Shown: positions 1 through 9,579, numbered from the stretch's first letter. The stretch: DNA of 64,000 nt from Cohnella fermenti (GCF_004801405.1 NZ_SSOB01000012.1:62001-126000), one strand, 5' to 3'. The notes: generated from the sequence alone by a model not told the origin. Translations and numbers: made by a program.

Positions 1-6
1 GACATC

Positions 7-2118
7 TTGAAGCAATATGCATTTGATCTGCGCGGGAGCCTCGCGCCCAAGGAGCATATCTGGGTGAGCAGCGGGTACAGCACGACCGCCCCTCTTCGCA
101 ACACGGTGATGGGAGTTCGCGGCTGTTACGCGCCTCCCTTCTCCGCGAAGGACCTGCAATTGGACATTCGGCTGACGGCCGACGGCCACAGCATCGGGGA
201 TACCGGCAACTTGGGCAAGGGAGATTGCGGCTTGCTGTATGCCGAGGAGACCTGGCAGCCCGATCGCATCCTGCGCCGGGGAACCTACCACCACTTCGCG
301 GGCGACCGGCTGATCTCGCTGAGCGTAACGAGCGAGCTGGTGCCGCTGTACGGGCACCATGGCTTCCTGCTCCAAGCGACCGTCCGCAATCGCAGCGGGA
401 GAGATGCGGCCGTGGCCGTTGTCCCGCAGGTGGCGGCGGGACATCCCGCCTGGGTGAGCTACGACGAGTGGGACTACGGCTGGCCGGAGACGAAGGCGGA
501 GGCGGCACGACCGCTGCCTCCTGCGGAGGGAGACGCCGATTCGGCCGGTCATCCGGCCTGCCCGGCTCGCCCGGCTTGGGAGAACTCGCAGGCGCGGGTT
601 ACGCTCATCCGGGAAGGCGCGAGCGAGGCGGTGCTGAAGGACGGCGAGCAGATGACCGTTCGCTTCGGCGTCATGCTCACCCGCTCCGGCGTTCCGTTCC
701 GCGAGGAAGCCGCGCTGGCGCAATGGGATCGGCGGACCCGGGAGATCTGGGTGCGAAGGGCGGAGCAAGCCCGTCTTCGCCTGCCTTCCTTGACTTCGGA
801 TATTCCCGGACTGGAGGAGTACTATCGTCGTTCCGTGCTTAGCGGACTTGTCTGTCTGTGGGACAATCCGGAGTTCGCGATGCAGCCGTTCCCCGTCGTG
901 TCCGGCATCGAAGGCGCCGGCATCTGCTGTTACCCGTGGGATATCGGCGGCTATGCGGCCAAGCTGGCGGGAATGCTGCTCGGAAGGGACAAGAGCCTGG
1001 AGCTGGCGCGGCTGATGGCGGCGAGCGGCGTCGATCGCCACTCGCGGTTCGCTCCGAGCGGCAAGGGGGCCAACGTTCCTTATTCCTACAGCCTGTGGTC
1101 CTTCGTTCACCTCGTCTGGTCGACCGTGCTGCTGCATGGAGGGGGCGAGGACCTGTACCCGGTCATGAAGGAGTTGGTGCTGCAGGACGATCGCCGCTTG
1201 CCGGAATGGAACGATCTGCTCGATTACGGCGAGCAGCCGAACCTGCTGGAGATGCGCGGAGCGGGCTACGAGCACATCGTGGCCAGCCCCAACGCCGAGC
1301 GGGCGTGGAGCTACGAACGGCTGTCCGAGTTCGCGGAGCATCTGGGCGCCGCAGAAGAGCCGGCCTCCGATTGGAGCGAGAAGGCGTTGCGGATTCGGGA
1401 AGCGATCCGCCGCCACCTCTGGGATGAAGAGAAAGGCTGGTTCAAGGCGCTGTACCCGGGCGGTCACGAGGAGACGATCTACTCGATCCAATACTTCGAT
1501 GCGCTGCGCTTCGGCGCGTGCGACGAGAGCATGACGGAGAGCATGCTGAAGCAGGTCAGGGACGGCGCGTTCCTGGGGCCGTACGGCGTCAGCAGCGTCT
1601 CGGCGGAAGACGAGCTGCACTATGAGCAGAACGATCCGGACTGGTCCGGCGGCGGCTCCTATACGGGAGACGGACCGATGCTTGCGCTGACGCTGTGGGA
1701 GCAGGGCCGGGGCGAAGAGGCCTGGGACGTGCTGAAGCGGTTCCTGTGGATGGGGCGCCATCTTCCCTACTACCCGCAAGAGCATTATTGCGATCGGCCG
1801 GCCGTGCCTCCGCACAAGCGGGCCAATGTCATCGCCGGTCTGTCGGGAGCGGAGGCACTGCTCTTCGGCATGGCGGGTATTCAGCCGGAACTGGACGGAA
1901 CGCTGTGGATTCATCCGCACCCGCCCGAGGAAGGGACCGTTCGCATCGAAGGCTTCCGGTTCCGCGGGCATACCGTGGACATCGTTATGAGTCCGGGGCG
2001 CTGCGAGATCGTCTGCGACGGTGTCGGCGTTTATGAAGGCATTCCGACGAGAGTGAAGGTCGGCCGGTTCCCTCCGTCAGCGGAGCGGGAAGCGGGCGAG
2101 AAGGAGGGAGCAGAGTGA
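7..2118 (+). CDS. (alpha/alpha)6-barrel glycoside hydrolase, possibly 5'-truncated
   Basis: Predicted 703-residue enzyme. The N-terminal ~260 residues look like a beta-sandwich. Residues ~265-620 resemble the six-hairpin catalytic barrel of trehalase/GH63-like and rhamnosidase-like glycosidases ([14 protein letters not shown], then [16 protein letters not shown] and [17 protein letters not shown]). A short beta domain closes the protein. No signal peptide is visible, so it probably acts in the cytoplasm on imported oligosaccharide. The start is a TTG only six bases into the window and no ribosome site can be seen, so the true start may lie upstream. The stop overlaps the next gene's GTG (GTGA), indicating translational coupling. 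The family-level call is moderately sure; the substrate is unknown. Confidence 0.6.
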   Translation: MKQYAFDLRGSLAPKEHIWVSSGYSTTAPLRNTVMGVRGCYAPPFSAKDLQLDIRLTADGHSIGDTGNLGKGDCGLLYAEETWQPDRILRRGTYHHFAGDRLISLSVTSELVPLYGHHGFLLQATVRNRSGRDAAVAVVPQVAAGHPAWVSYDEWDYGWPETKAEAARPLPPAEGDADSAGHPACPARPAWENSQARVTLIREGASEAVLKDGEQMTVRFGVMLTRSGVPFREEAALAQWDRRTREIWVRRAEQARLRLPSLTSDIPGLEEYYRRSVLSGLVCLWDNPEFAMQPFPVVSGIEGAGICCYPWDIGGYAAKLAGMLLGRDKSLELARLMAASGVDRHSRFAPSGKGANVPYSYSLWSFVHLVWSTVLLHGGGEDLYPVMKELVLQDDRRLPEWNDLLDYGEQPNLLEMRGAGYEHIVASPNAERAWSYERLSEFAEHLGAAEEPASDWSEKALRIREAIRRHLWDEEKGWFKALYPGGHEETIYSIQYFDALRFGACDESMTESMLKQVRDGAFLGPYGVSSVSAEDELHYEQNDPDWSGGGSYTGDGPMLALTLWEQGRGEEAWDVLKRFLWMGRHLPYYPQEHYCDRPAVPPHKRANVIAGLSGAEALLFGMAGIQPELDGTLWIHPHPPEEGTVRIEGFRFRGHTVDIVMSPGRCEIVCDGVGVYEGIPTRVKVGRFPPSAEREAGEKEGAE

Positions 2119-3470
2119 ACGGCTCACGAAGCGGACAAGACGGGGCGAACTCAGCGAGCACAGAGAACTTCGACTACGACGTTATTGTGGCCGGAGCGGG
2201 GGTCGGCGGCATCAGCGCCGCCCTTGCCGCAGCCAGGTTGTCGCGCCGGGTGCTGCTTATCGAGCAGGCGGACCAGGTGGGCGGGACCGGAGTCTTCTCC
2301 AGCGTCTCGCTCATCTGCCAGTTCCGGGACAGCACCGGGCGGCCGATCAATGACGGCATTCACCGCGAGCTGTTCCCTGCGGCCTATACGCACTACAACG
2401 AACAGCTCGTGCCGACGTACGACGAGCGGGACCTGGCGGCCGCGTACAGAAGGCTGATCGACGCCGAACCCGGCTTAACCGTATGGACCGGTTGCTTCGT
2501 CGCCGGAGCGGATCTGGAGGACGGGCGCATCGCCCGCCTCCATCTGGGAGGCAGCCGCACGGGAACGGCGACCGCAGCCGTGTACCTGGATGCGACGGCG
2601 GACGGCAATCTCGCCGCGTTGGCCGGCCTGCGCTTCCAGAAGGGACGGGAGAGCGACGGCAAGCTGCAATCGGCCACCGTTACGTTCAAGGTCAGCGGCA
2701 TCGACCGCTCCCTGCTCCAGCAGCCGGATATCCGGCGCTGGTCGGCCATTCATTCGCTGCGCCGCGAGCTTCTTCCTTATTATCAGACGCTTAAGGAAGC
2801 GGGAGGAACGCTTAATCCGCGTCCGGGCATCACCTGCTTCCCTTACCCCGACGGCGAGGCGTTGCTGTTCAACTCCACCTCCGTGCTGAATGTCGATCCG
2901 ACTCGGCCGGACACCGTGGCCCGGGGCATGGAGGAAGGAATCAAGCAGGCGCAGGAGCTGTTCGCGGCGATCCGGCAGCATCCGGCATTCCGGAACGCAA
3001 CGCTCGACTATACGGCGCCGAAGCTGGGCATTCGCGAGGGCCGGCGAATCGTCGGCGAGTACGAGCTGACGGCCGGCGATTGCCTCGGCGCCCGGAAGTT
3101 CGAGGACATGGTCGCCGCCTGCGCTTATTCGCTCGACATTCACAACCCGGACGGGGGAGCGTCAAGGCTGGAGCCCATTCCGGCCCCCGGCTATTATCAT
3201 ATCCCCTACCGTTCGCTCATTCCGCAAGGCTGCGCCAATCTGCTGCTGAGCTCCCGCTGCATCAGCGGCTCGCACGAAGCGCACAGCTCCTACCGGATCA
3301 TGGCTTCGGTCAGCGCGATCGGGGAAGCCGCCGGCACGGCGGCCGCCATCGCCTCATTCCGGAAGCTGGACGACGTCCGCAAGGTGGAGGCCAAGCAGAT
3401 TCGATTTGTTCTCCAACTGCGAGGCCAATTCACGGAGGGCGACGTGGAGCGCATCGAGCTTCCCGTCTAG
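2115..3470 (+). CDS. FAD-dependent oxidoreductase (FAD_oxidored family)
   Basis: A 451-residue flavoprotein. The N-terminal Rossmann dinucleotide motif [20 protein letters not shown] is followed by an E at the end of the second strand ([14 protein letters not shown]), typical of FAD binding. A second FAD-contact segment near the C-terminus reads [21 protein letters not shown]. Proteins of this type often accompany glycosidases in Paenibacillus-like sugar-utilisation clusters, and this one is translationally coupled (GTGA overlap) to the glycosidase upstream. The reaction cannot be named; oxidation of a sugar-derived substrate is a guess from context. A perfect 11-bp stem follows the stop. Confidence 0.75.
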   Translation: MNGSRSGQDGANSASTENFDYDVIVAGAGVGGISAALAAARLSRRVLLIEQADQVGGTGVFSSVSLICQFRDSTGRPINDGIHRELFPAAYTHYNEQLVPTYDERDLAAAYRRLIDAEPGLTVWTGCFVAGADLEDGRIARLHLGGSRTGTATAAVYLDATADGNLAALAGLRFQKGRESDGKLQSATVTFKVSGIDRSLLQQPDIRRWSAIHSLRRELLPYYQTLKEAGGTLNPRPGITCFPYPDGEALLFNSTSVLNVDPTRPDTVARGMEEGIKQAQELFAAIRQHPAFRNATLDYTAPKLGIREGRRIVGEYELTAGDCLGARKFEDMVAACAYSLDIHNPDGGASRLEPIPAPGYYHIPYRSLIPQGCANLLLSSRCISGSHEAHSSYRIMASVSAIGEAAGTAAAIASFRKLDDVRKVEAKQIRFVLQLRGQFTEGDVERIELPV

Positions 3471-3500
3471 CCTGCCGCTAATCATCGATCCGACCGCAAG

Positions 3501-3535
3501 AAGACCCGGCTGCCCGATGAAGGGAGCCGGGTCTT
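3501..3535 (+). terminator. Terminator-like hairpin after the oxidoreductase gene
   Basis: Perfect 11-bp stem AAGACCCGGCT / AGCCGGGTCTT with a 13-nt loop, 30 bp after the stop at 3470. There is no T-run after it, so it may act as an mRNA 3'-end stabiliser or a weak terminator. Confidence 0.55.
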
Positions 3536-3542
3536 GCCGATA

Positions 3543-3570
3543 CCAACCACAACCACAACCACAACCACCA
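3543..3570. repeat. Short (CCACAA)n tandem repeat
   Basis: About four and a half copies of the hexamer CCACAA lie in the gene-free stretch 3471-4092. Downstream (3571-3660) is low-complexity CCGCCG-type sequence. No coding signal on either strand; the antisense reading frame is Gly/Cys- or Trp/Leu-rich and is an artefact of the repeat. Confidence 0.7.
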
Positions 3571-3667
3571 TAGCCGCTGCAGCCACGACAGCCGCCACCG
3601 TCGCCATCTCGCACCGCCGCCGCCGTCACATCCGCCCAAGTCGCCCAAGCCCCCAGACACAACAAAT

Positions 3668-3850
3668 ATATGTGAAAATTCACATTCGAGCACCGCGATA
3701 GCGCGCAGTTTGGGTGATTTTATGTGAAAAACAGCATACACAGAGAAGATTCCGTCCCGTTTTTCCGCATATATGCTAAAAATCACATAAAACGCCGCGA
3801 TTCCCGCCGATCCGAGCCTACGAATGTGAAATTTCACATAAAATCGCAAA
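3668..3850. repeat. Repeat family A, copy 1 (four phased palindromes)
   Basis: Four 16-bp palindromes of the type ATGTGAAAAANNGCAT lie at 3670-3685, 3722-3737, 3773-3788 and 3824-3839. Their centres are 52, 51 and 51 bp apart. The third is inverted (ATGCTAAAAATCACAT) and the fourth is perfect (ATGTGAAATTTCACAT). Sequence between them is partly conserved with the copy at 44008-44190. The element sits between convergent genes (oxidoreductase and TetR regulator). The rest of the gap (3851-4092) holds a decayed direct repeat (GTTCGCTTGGT near 3955 and near 4020) and nothing else recognised. Confidence 0.85.
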
Positions 3851-4092
3851 AATCACCAGGATCACCAGGCCGGGGCGGGGGTTAGCGGAGAAACGAGCAT
3901 CTCCGGGAGCTTCTCTTGGAGCTTCCCCGGCGTCATGGAGACGCCGCAGGCGTGTTCGCTTGGTTCTTCGTGGTGCGCCGAAGACAGTTCTGTATGGCTC
4001 GTGGCATCCCGAAGGCATGTTCGCTTGGTCGTGGCGCCGAAGGCCACGGTATTCCGAAGGCGATTCCATAGCTTATGGCACGCCGATACCGC

Positions 4093-4671
4093 TCAGAGCT
4101 TCGCCATTCTCGGCATCGACAGCCTGGCGATCTCGAGCATCTGGTCCGTCATGTACTTGGCCGAGTAGCGGAAGCCGGAGTTCACCCAGTAGGCGATCAA
4201 GCCGAGAATGGAGTACACGTTCTGATTGATGTAGATCTCGCGGTCGATGTGGGCGGGGACCCGGGGGAACAGCAAGTCGTACTCCTGGGTGAAAATCGTC
4301 CGAATCGCCTCCAGCAGCTTCTCCTGGAACCCCAGATTGTCCCGCTTGAGCAGCAGCGCGAATGCGCTCTCGTTCTCGCCAATGTACTGGAAGATCCGCA
4401 CGGTCGAGGGAGTCAACTGCCCGAGGTCGTAACGCTTCCTGTCGTTCTCGTAAGGCTCCTTGAAGGCCGACAGGAACCCGCCGATCACTTCCTCGACCAG
4501 CTCGTCGAGCAAGTCCTCTTTATATTGGTAGTGCGCGTAGAAGGTCGCTCGCGAATAGCCCGCCCGCGATACGATCTCGCTGATGGTGATCTCTCGCAGC
4601 TCCTTCTCCCTCAGCAGCTCGACCAACGCGTTTTTGAGCGCTTTTCTCGTTCGAATGACGCCGTTATTCAT
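4093..4671 (-). CDS. TetR/AcrR-family transcriptional regulator
   Basis: A 192-residue regulator. Residues ~5-55 form the TetR helix-turn-helix (ITISEIVSRAGYSRATFYAHYQYKEDLLDELV), with the usual recognition-helix pattern YSRATFYAHY. The remaining ~135 residues are the all-helical ligand/dimer domain. The reading frame extends 66 codons upstream, but the ATG at 4671 is chosen because MNNGVIRTRKAL aligns with where family members begin and GGGGTGAAC precedes it. It is divergent from the SDR gene at 4884. The intergenic inverted repeat TTGACAA-N11-TTGTCAA is its probable operator, so it likely represses that enzyme and itself. Confidence 0.9.
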   Translation of the reverse strand: MNNGVIRTRKALKNALVELLREKELREITISEIVSRAGYSRATFYAHYQYKEDLLDELVEEVIGGFLSAFKEPYENDRKRYDLGQLTPSTVRIFQYIGENESAFALLLKRDNLGFQEKLLEAIRTIFTQEYDLLFPRVPAHIDREIYINQNVYSILGLIAYWVNSGFRYSAKYMTDQMLEIARLSMPRMAKL

Positions 4672-4753
4672 TCTCCGTTCACCCCGAGCATCTTCGCCGT
4701 TAATGTATGAATTTAAGCTGGAACCAGACAGATTCGCCGCGAATGTAAGGACT

Positions 4754-4806
4754 TTGACAAAGGCCGCCGACTTGTCAATTGAAGCTTCCGGCCACGATTC
4801 TATAAT
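4754..4806 (+). promoter_or_regulatory. SDR promoter with TetR-type operator
   Basis: Inverted repeat TTGACAA (4754-4760) and TTGTCAA (4772-4778) with 11 bp between. A -35-like TTGAAG (4779-4784) follows, then 16 bp, then a perfect -10 TATAAT (4801-4806). The operator abuts the -35 box, as expected for repression by the divergent TetR protein. Binding is inferred from position and symmetry. Confidence 0.65.
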
Positions 4807-4883
4807 GAAGGTGTGTCCCAAATACGAACGGGTGGCGGGCGGAACGAAGCCGTCCATCCTTAATTGCAAAGGAGTCTTGCATA

Positions 4884-5645
4884 ATGAAGCTTCAAGGCAA
4901 AACAGCCGTTGTTACCGGAGCCGGTTCCGGCATGGGCAAGGCGATTGCGCTGCTGTTCGCGCAGGAAGGCGCCAAGGTCGTCGCGGCCGACATCAATCAA
5001 GCGGGCGTCGATGCCGTCGTTGCCGAGATTCGGGAGAAGGGCGGCGAAGCGACGGCGGCGGCCGTCAACGTCTCGAGGAAGGACGACGTCGAAGCGATGA
5101 TTCGCACGGCGGCCGACACTTATGGTTCCCTGGACGTCCTCGTGAACAACGCGGGCGTCATGGACAACTTCACGCCGGTCGGCGACGTGTCGGACGAGCT
5201 GTGGGAGCGCCTGATCGGCATCAATCTGACCGGACCGTTCCTGGCCTGCCGCGCGGCGATCAACATCATGAAGGATCAACCAGGCGGCGGCGTCATCGTC
5301 AACAACGCTTCCGTCGGCGGCTTGTTCGGCACTCGCGGCGGCGCCGCTTATATTGCCTCGAAGCACGGCTTGGTCGGCTTGACCAAGAACATCGCCGCCA
5401 CTTACGGACGCGAAGGCGGGAACATCCGTGCCAACGCCATTGCTCCGGGGGGCGTGAACACGAATATTCAATCGACCATTACGGCGCCTCACCCGCTCGG
5501 AGCCGCAGCGCTTGCCGATGCCGGACCAGGCAAGATAGCCGATCCGATGGAGATCGCTCGGGTCGCCCTGTTCCTGGCCTCCGACGACTCCAGCTTTGTC
5601 AACGGCGACGTAATCAAGGCCGACGGCGGTTGGACCGCACGTTAA
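4884..5645 (+). CDS. Short-chain dehydrogenase/reductase
   Basis: A 253-residue classical SDR. Cofactor motif TGAGSGMG at residues 11-18, NNAG at 88-91, and the catalytic triad Ser143 (NNASVGG), Tyr156 and Lys160 (YIASK). Asp36 at the end of the second strand favours NAD(H) over NADP(H). Length and motifs match the glucose-1-dehydrogenase/3-oxoacyl-ACP-reductase-like group, but the substrate cannot be assigned. AAAGGAG lies 10 bp before the ATG. Transcription probably starts from the TATAAT promoter just upstream, under the divergent TetR regulator, so an inducible detoxification or sugar/alcohol oxidation role is plausible. Confidence 0.88.
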   Translation: MKLQGKTAVVTGAGSGMGKAIALLFAQEGAKVVAADINQAGVDAVVAEIREKGGEATAAAVNVSRKDDVEAMIRTAADTYGSLDVLVNNAGVMDNFTPVGDVSDELWERLIGINLTGPFLACRAAINIMKDQPGGGVIVNNASVGGLFGTRGGAAYIASKHGLVGLTKNIAATYGREGGNIRANAIAPGGVNTNIQSTITAPHPLGAAALADAGPGKIADPMEIARVALFLASDDSSFVNGDVIKADGGWTAR

Positions 5646-5748
5646 TTCATTATACCAAATCGAATAGGAGGAGGGGAGAAGGTGCAGAACGGCCGGCAAT
5701 GGTCTGGATACCCCCTCCCTGTATTTTTGCCGCGCTGGCTGACACTGC

Positions 5749-5852
5749 CCCTATCCCTTTTCGCCAATGGGTGCCTTATCCCTTCCAATCAGTATCCTAA
5801 TTTCTGGAAAAAAATACGCAGCACCTGAACAGCAGGGATAAGGCACCCTTTT
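5749..5852. repeat. Repeat family B, copy 1 (GATAAGGCACCC hairpin)
   Basis: Long imperfect inverted repeat. The left arm runs from GGGTGCCTTATCCC at 5769; the right arm ends GGGATAAGGCACCC at 5848. An inner TATCCTAATTTCTGG segment is shared with copy 3 (in inverted orientation). A flanking CCCCTATCCC at 5749-5758 also recurs beside copy 3. It lies between the SDR gene and the terminator at 5893. Nothing else is recognised between 5646 and 5748. Confidence 0.85.
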
Positions 5853-5892
5853 GAGAATAAGAGATGCAACATGCGGCGGCCCCCCCCTAGGA

Positions 5893-5921
5893 AGAGCGTC
5901 TACTCGTTAGGCGCTCTTTTT
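5893..5921 (+). terminator. Rho-independent terminator
   Basis: Stem AGAGCG (5893-5898) / CGCTCT (5912-5917) with a 13-nt loop, followed by a T-run. It terminates transcription coming from the SDR gene. Confidence 0.75.
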
Positions 5922-5941
5922 GCTGTTGGCGGGAAATTTCT

Positions 5942-5970
5942 TTGCAATTTTGTTCGTTTCGTAGTATCTT
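5942..5970 (+). promoter_or_regulatory. Possible promoter of the beta-mannosidase gene
   Basis: TTGCAA (5942-5947), a 17-bp spacer, then TATCTT (5965-5970), about 95 bp ahead of the start codon. The spacing is ideal and the -10 match partial. A direct repeat of GTTAGCC lies between promoter and gene (near 5974 and 6016) and could be a regulator site. Confidence 0.45.
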
Positions 5971-6065
5971 ATCGTTAGCCTAACTGTAATATTAACAACC
6001 TATCAATTTTATAAGTTAGCCAAGCGAGATCGACAACACGATGGAAGAAGCGGGTGATCTTATTG

Positions 6066-8507
6066 ATGGAGAACAAGCTGCTGAATGGAAAATGGCATGC
6101 GACGAACGAACGGACGGGACAGGAATATCCGGCGCAGGTGCCGGGCTTCATCCAGAAGGATCTGATGGAGCAGGACGTGCTGCCTAACGAATACGATACG
6201 CTGTTCGAGCCGAAGATCGAATGGGTCGAGCACGACGGCTGGACGTACCGCCGCTCGTTCGAGCTGAGCGACGCGCTGCTCGCTTCCGAGGCGCTGGAGA
6301 TCGTGTTCGAAGGCGTCGACACGTTCGCCGAGATCGAGCTGAACGGCAAGGCGATCGGCAGCACGGAGAACATGTTCCTGTCCTATCGCTTCGATGTGAA
6401 GGGCATCGCGCAAGCACGCAACGAGCTCGTCGTGCGCATCGCTTCTCCTACGGAGACGCTGAAGGAGAAGGAGCGGGCGTTCGGCGAGGACCTGTTCCTC
6501 TGGAACGGCATCTCCCCGCGTCTGTTCGGCCGCAAGGCGCAGTACGGCTACGGCTGGGATTGGGGAGCTCGCGTCGCAACGGTCGGCATTCACAAGGCTG
6601 TCCGCGTGGAAGGATATGCGCAGGCGCGCGGCGAGCATCTTGGCTATCGCCTTACGAGTTTGGCCCCGGACAAGGCAATCGTAAACGCTTCTCACAAGAT
6701 CGTGAACGTTCGGGACACTGCCTTCGAAGCGGAAGTGACGTACACGATCTACGACGGCGAACAAGCGGCAGCGGTTAAAAAAGAAACTGTCAGCATAGCG
6801 CCGGGAGAGAGGACATACGAGACGTCTCTCGAGATTGCGAATCCGAAGCTTTGGTATCCGCTCGGCCACGGGGAAGCGCATCTGTATCGCCTGGTCGTGG
6901 AGGTTGCCGCGAAGGAAGCCTCCTACGCGCTGGAATGTTCCGTCGGGCTGCGCGAAGTGAAGATCAAGATGCCTTACGATGAGCAAGGCCGCAAGTTCCT
7001 TATCGAAGTGAACGGCGTCGCCATTCTGTGCAAGGGCGTCAACTGGATTCCGCTGAAGCTGTGGCCGAACCTCGACACCGCCGAAGAGTATCGCCAAGAG
7101 ATCGAGGATATCGCGGCGGCCAACATGAACATGATCCGCGTCTGGGGCGGCGGCACGTACGAGAACCACGACTTCTTCGCGGAGTGCGACCGGCTCGGCA
7201 TCATGGTATGGCAGGACTTCATGTTCGCGTGCGGCGACTATCCGGACGACGATGCGTTCTCGGAGCTGGTCGCCAAGGAAGCGGAATTTGTGCTGGACGA
7301 ATTCGGCTCCCATCCAAGCATCGTGCTCTGGTGCGGCAACAACGAGAACATGTTCTTCATCGAGCGCAGCCGGAAGAAGCGCAAACATGGCTTCGGCGAG
7401 AAGCTGTACTTCGACGTGCTGAAGGAGGTGTGCCGCAAGGACACGCTGCGCCCTTACTGGCCGACAAGCCCGTACATGCTTACGTTCGACGATTCCCGTT
7501 ACGAGGGCGACTACGGCGATCTGCACTCCTGGTACGTCTGGGGGCAGACGCATCCGTACGAGGAGTACCGAGAGGTCAACGGGCGATTCCTGTCCGAGTT
7601 CGGGATGCAGTCGTATCCTTCGATGAAGGTGATGAATGCCGTCGATGCGGAGGCCGACTTGCGCGACCCGAAGTTCGATGCGATGCAGAAGGCGCCGCAC
7701 GGCATCCAGCGGCTGTTCTACTACACGGTCGGCGATTACCGGCTGCCGGCGACCAAGGAGCAGTTCGTCTACGTCAACCAGTTGCTGCAGGCGAACGCGC
7801 TTCGTTACGGCGTCGAGCACTGGGTATCCCGCATGCCGGATACGTCAGGCGCGCTGATCTGGCAATGGAGCGACCTGTGGCCGTCGATCAGTTGGGCGCT
7901 CGTCGACTACGGCAAGGTGAAGAAGCCGTCGTACTATTACATGAAGAGAACGTTCCAGGCTCCGAACGTTGTGGCGAAGATCGCCCCGGGGCAGGCGGAA
8001 GCGTCGCTGTATCTGATCCATGATAATGGGGATTTTGCGGGCAAGGTGCTGGTTGAGTACTACGATCTGGCGACCGACAAGGTCGTCAAGACCGAAGAGC
8101 GCAGCGTGAAGGGCCGCGGGCATCAATCGACCGAACTGGACAAGCTTGACGTCGGCGGCTTCGACGCGGCGGCGACGATCGTGTTCGTGAACTTGCTGTC
8201 GAGCGAAGGGGAGCGGCTGGCGCGTCAAGCGTATACGCTCGGCAAGCCGTATCAGCTCAAGCTGAAGCCGGCGCAACTGACCGTGACGACGAAGGCGCTG
8301 GATAGCGGCGACACGCTGATCTCGCTCCGGACGGACGTCTTCGCGAAGGATGCCGGACTGCTTAACGTCGTCGGCACGCTGTCGGACAACTACTTCGATC
8401 TCGTCGCCGGAGAGACGCGCGAGATCGTGCTGCGCGGCGTGCTGCCGGAAGGCTTCGCGATAGAGGCGGCAAGCTTAAACGGCGTGAAGACGATCGGCTA
8501 CGTGTAA
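6066..8507 (+). CDS. Glycoside hydrolase family 2 beta-mannosidase
   Basis: An 813-residue enzyme hydrolysing terminal beta-mannose residues of manno-oligosaccharides. It has the N-terminal sugar-binding jelly-roll (LNGKW...VPGFIQKDL), an immunoglobulin-like domain, and the TIM-barrel catalytic domain from ~residue 300. The acid/base Glu is in WCGNNENMFF and the nucleophile Glu in FLSEFGMQSYPS. The GGGTYENHDFFAECDRLGIMVWQDFMFACG segment is typical of GH2 mannosidases. No signal peptide, so it is cytoplasmic. ATG 6066 is preferred over the in-frame GTG at 6054 because the anti-SD-like GGTGATC (6053-6059) lies 7 bp upstream. It stands alone, ahead of the thiamine operon. Confidence 0.9.
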   Translation: MENKLLNGKWHATNERTGQEYPAQVPGFIQKDLMEQDVLPNEYDTLFEPKIEWVEHDGWTYRRSFELSDALLASEALEIVFEGVDTFAEIELNGKAIGSTENMFLSYRFDVKGIAQARNELVVRIASPTETLKEKERAFGEDLFLWNGISPRLFGRKAQYGYGWDWGARVATVGIHKAVRVEGYAQARGEHLGYRLTSLAPDKAIVNASHKIVNVRDTAFEAEVTYTIYDGEQAAAVKKETVSIAPGERTYETSLEIANPKLWYPLGHGEAHLYRLVVEVAAKEASYALECSVGLREVKIKMPYDEQGRKFLIEVNGVAILCKGVNWIPLKLWPNLDTAEEYRQEIEDIAAANMNMIRVWGGGTYENHDFFAECDRLGIMVWQDFMFACGDYPDDDAFSELVAKEAEFVLDEFGSHPSIVLWCGNNENMFFIERSRKKRKHGFGEKLYFDVLKEVCRKDTLRPYWPTSPYMLTFDDSRYEGDYGDLHSWYVWGQTHPYEEYREVNGRFLSEFGMQSYPSMKVMNAVDAEADLRDPKFDAMQKAPHGIQRLFYYTVGDYRLPATKEQFVYVNQLLQANALRYGVEHWVSRMPDTSGALIWQWSDLWPSISWALVDYGKVKKPSYYYMKRTFQAPNVVAKIAPGQAEASLYLIHDNGDFAGKVLVEYYDLATDKVVKTEERSVKGRGHQSTELDKLDVGGFDAAATIVFVNLLSSEGERLARQAYTLGKPYQLKLKPAQLTVTTKALDSGDTLISLRTDVFAKDAGLLNVVGTLSDNYFDLVAGETREIVLRGVLPEGFAIEAASLNGVKTIGYV

Positions 8508-8515
8508 AAAGACGG

Positions 8516-8544
8516 TTGAATTGCATTGGGCCGTGTATTACACT
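8516..8544 (+). promoter_or_regulatory. Promoter of the thiamine operon
   Basis: TTGAAT (8516-8521), exactly 17 bp, then TACACT (8539-8544). It starts a few bases after the mannosidase stop and directly precedes the TPP riboswitch. Confidence 0.65.
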
Positions 8545-8559
8545 GAGAACAATTGAATA

Positions 8560-8650
8560 TTCGCGGGAGCTTGCAGAAGCAGGCTGAGAGTACGGCTGAT
8601 CCGTCGTAGACCGTTTAAACCTGTTGGATAATGCCATCGTAGGAAGAATG
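8560..8650 (+). ncRNA. TPP (THI-box) riboswitch
   Basis: Conserved THI-box blocks occur in the right order: CGGGAGC (8564-8570), GGCTGAGAG (8582-8590), a variable P3 arm, GACC (8609-8612), AAACCTG, then GGATAATGCCATCGTAGGAA (8625-8644). This is the thiamine-pyrophosphate aptamer. It lies just upstream of a terminator and thiM, so TPP should favour termination and shut off thiM-thiD-thiE and the permease. Confidence 0.95.
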
Positions 8651-8671
8651 CGTCTATTTGCGCGCGCTTTT

Positions 8672-8713
8672 AAGCGTCTTCCCCTGTCCATATGGCGGGG
8701 AAGGCGCTTTTTT
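8672..8713 (+). terminator. Riboswitch expression-platform terminator
   Basis: Stem AAGCGTCTTCCCC (8672-8684) paired with GGGGAAGGCGCTT (8697-8709), one internal mismatch, followed by TTTTTT. It lies 25 bp after the TPP aptamer and ahead of the thiM start, as expected for transcription attenuation. Confidence 0.85.
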
Positions 8714-8766
8714 GACGTCCCGAATTCGGATATTCAATTCAATACGGGATAAGGAAGGCGAGAAAA

Positions 8767-9579
8767 ATGGACATTCGGCAATTGGGAGCCAATCTTCAGG
8801 AGGTGCGGGACCGCAAACCTCTCGTTCACAACATCACGAACGTGGTCGTGACGAATTTTACCGCGAATGGGCTGCTGGCGCTGGGAGCGTCGCCCGTCAT
8901 GGCGTATGCCAGGCAAGAGGTCGCGGAGATCGCCGGGATCGCCGGCGCGCTCGTCCTTAACATCGGCACGCTGAACGAAGTCGAGGTCGAAGCAATGAAG
9001 CTTGCGGGGCGGGCGGCGAACGAACGCGGCGTTCCCGTCGTGCTCGATCCGGTCGGCGCGGGAGCGTCGGCCTACCGTACTGAGACGGCCCGAAGCCTGC
9101 TGGACGAGCTCGACATCGCGATCGTGAGGGGCAACGCCGCAGAGGCGGCGAACCTGATCGGACGCGACTGGACGATTCGCGGCGTGGATGCCGGCGCGGG
9201 CGGAGGCGACGTTGCGGAGCTGGCGCGGCAGGCGGCGCTCAAGCTGGGCTGCGTTGTCGCCATTACCGGCGAGACCGATTACGTCTCGGACGGCCGGCGG
9301 ACGGCGGCCGTGCGGGGCGGAGACGCCCTCCTGACCCGCGTCACCGGAGCGGGCTGCCTGCTCTCGTCGGTCATCGGCGCTTACGCGGCGGTTGTGCCGG
9401 ACCCGCTGGAGGCGGCGGTCGCGGCGCTCGCGGCATACAGCGCGGCCGCCGAGCTGGCGGCGGCCAGGGCGGGGAAGCAAGGGCCGGGCAGCTTCCAGAT
9501 CGCCTTCCTGGACCTTCTGTGGAGCGTCTCGCCCTCCGATGTCGAGCGCCTCGGCAAGGTTGAGGTGGTGGAAGGATGA
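8767..9579 (+). CDS. thiM: Hydroxyethylthiazole kinase
   Basis: A 270-residue ribokinase-fold enzyme that phosphorylates 4-methyl-5-(2-hydroxyethyl)thiazole during thiamine salvage. Diagnostic segments are [25 protein letters not shown] near the N-terminus, [33 protein letters not shown] and the catalytic-Cys motif [15 protein letters not shown]. Length is normal. AAGGAAGGCGAG precedes the ATG. First gene of a tightly overlapped operon (ATGA with thiD) under TPP-riboswitch control. Confidence 0.96.
   Translation: MDIRQLGANLQEVRDRKPLVHNITNVVVTNFTANGLLALGASPVMAYARQEVAEIAGIAGALVLNIGTLNEVEVEAMKLAGRAANERGVPVVLDPVGAGASAYRTETARSLLDELDIAIVRGNAAEAANLIGRDWTIRGVDAGAGGGDVAELARQAALKLGCVVAITGETDYVSDGRRTAAVRGGDALLTRVTGAGCLLSSVIGAYAAVVPDPLEAAVAALAAYSAAAELAAARAGKQGPGSFQIAFLDLLWSVSPSDVERLGKVEVVEG

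Noticed and set aside
3354..3683. Minus-strand 109-codon Gly/Cys-rich frame resembling a small spore protein
   Set aside because: The Gly/Cys run comes from the CCACAA and CCGCCG tandem tract, and the frame extends into the oxidoreductase gene.
3668..3850. Family A element as a mini CRISPR array (short repeats with ~35-bp spacers)
   Set aside because: Spacers are partly conserved between copies at different loci, the units are inverted within one element, the repeat is only 16 bp, and no cas gene is present.
3668..3850. TGTGA...TCACA as a CRP/FNR binding site
   Set aside because: The half-sites look similar, but the spacing inside the palindrome is too short for a CRP site, and the elements occur four at a time, mostly between convergent genes rather than at promoters.
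6060..7820. 586-codon minus-strand frame opposite the beta-mannosidase
   Set aside because: Shadow of a well-supported GH2 gene; Arg/Leu/Val-biased sequence with no domain.
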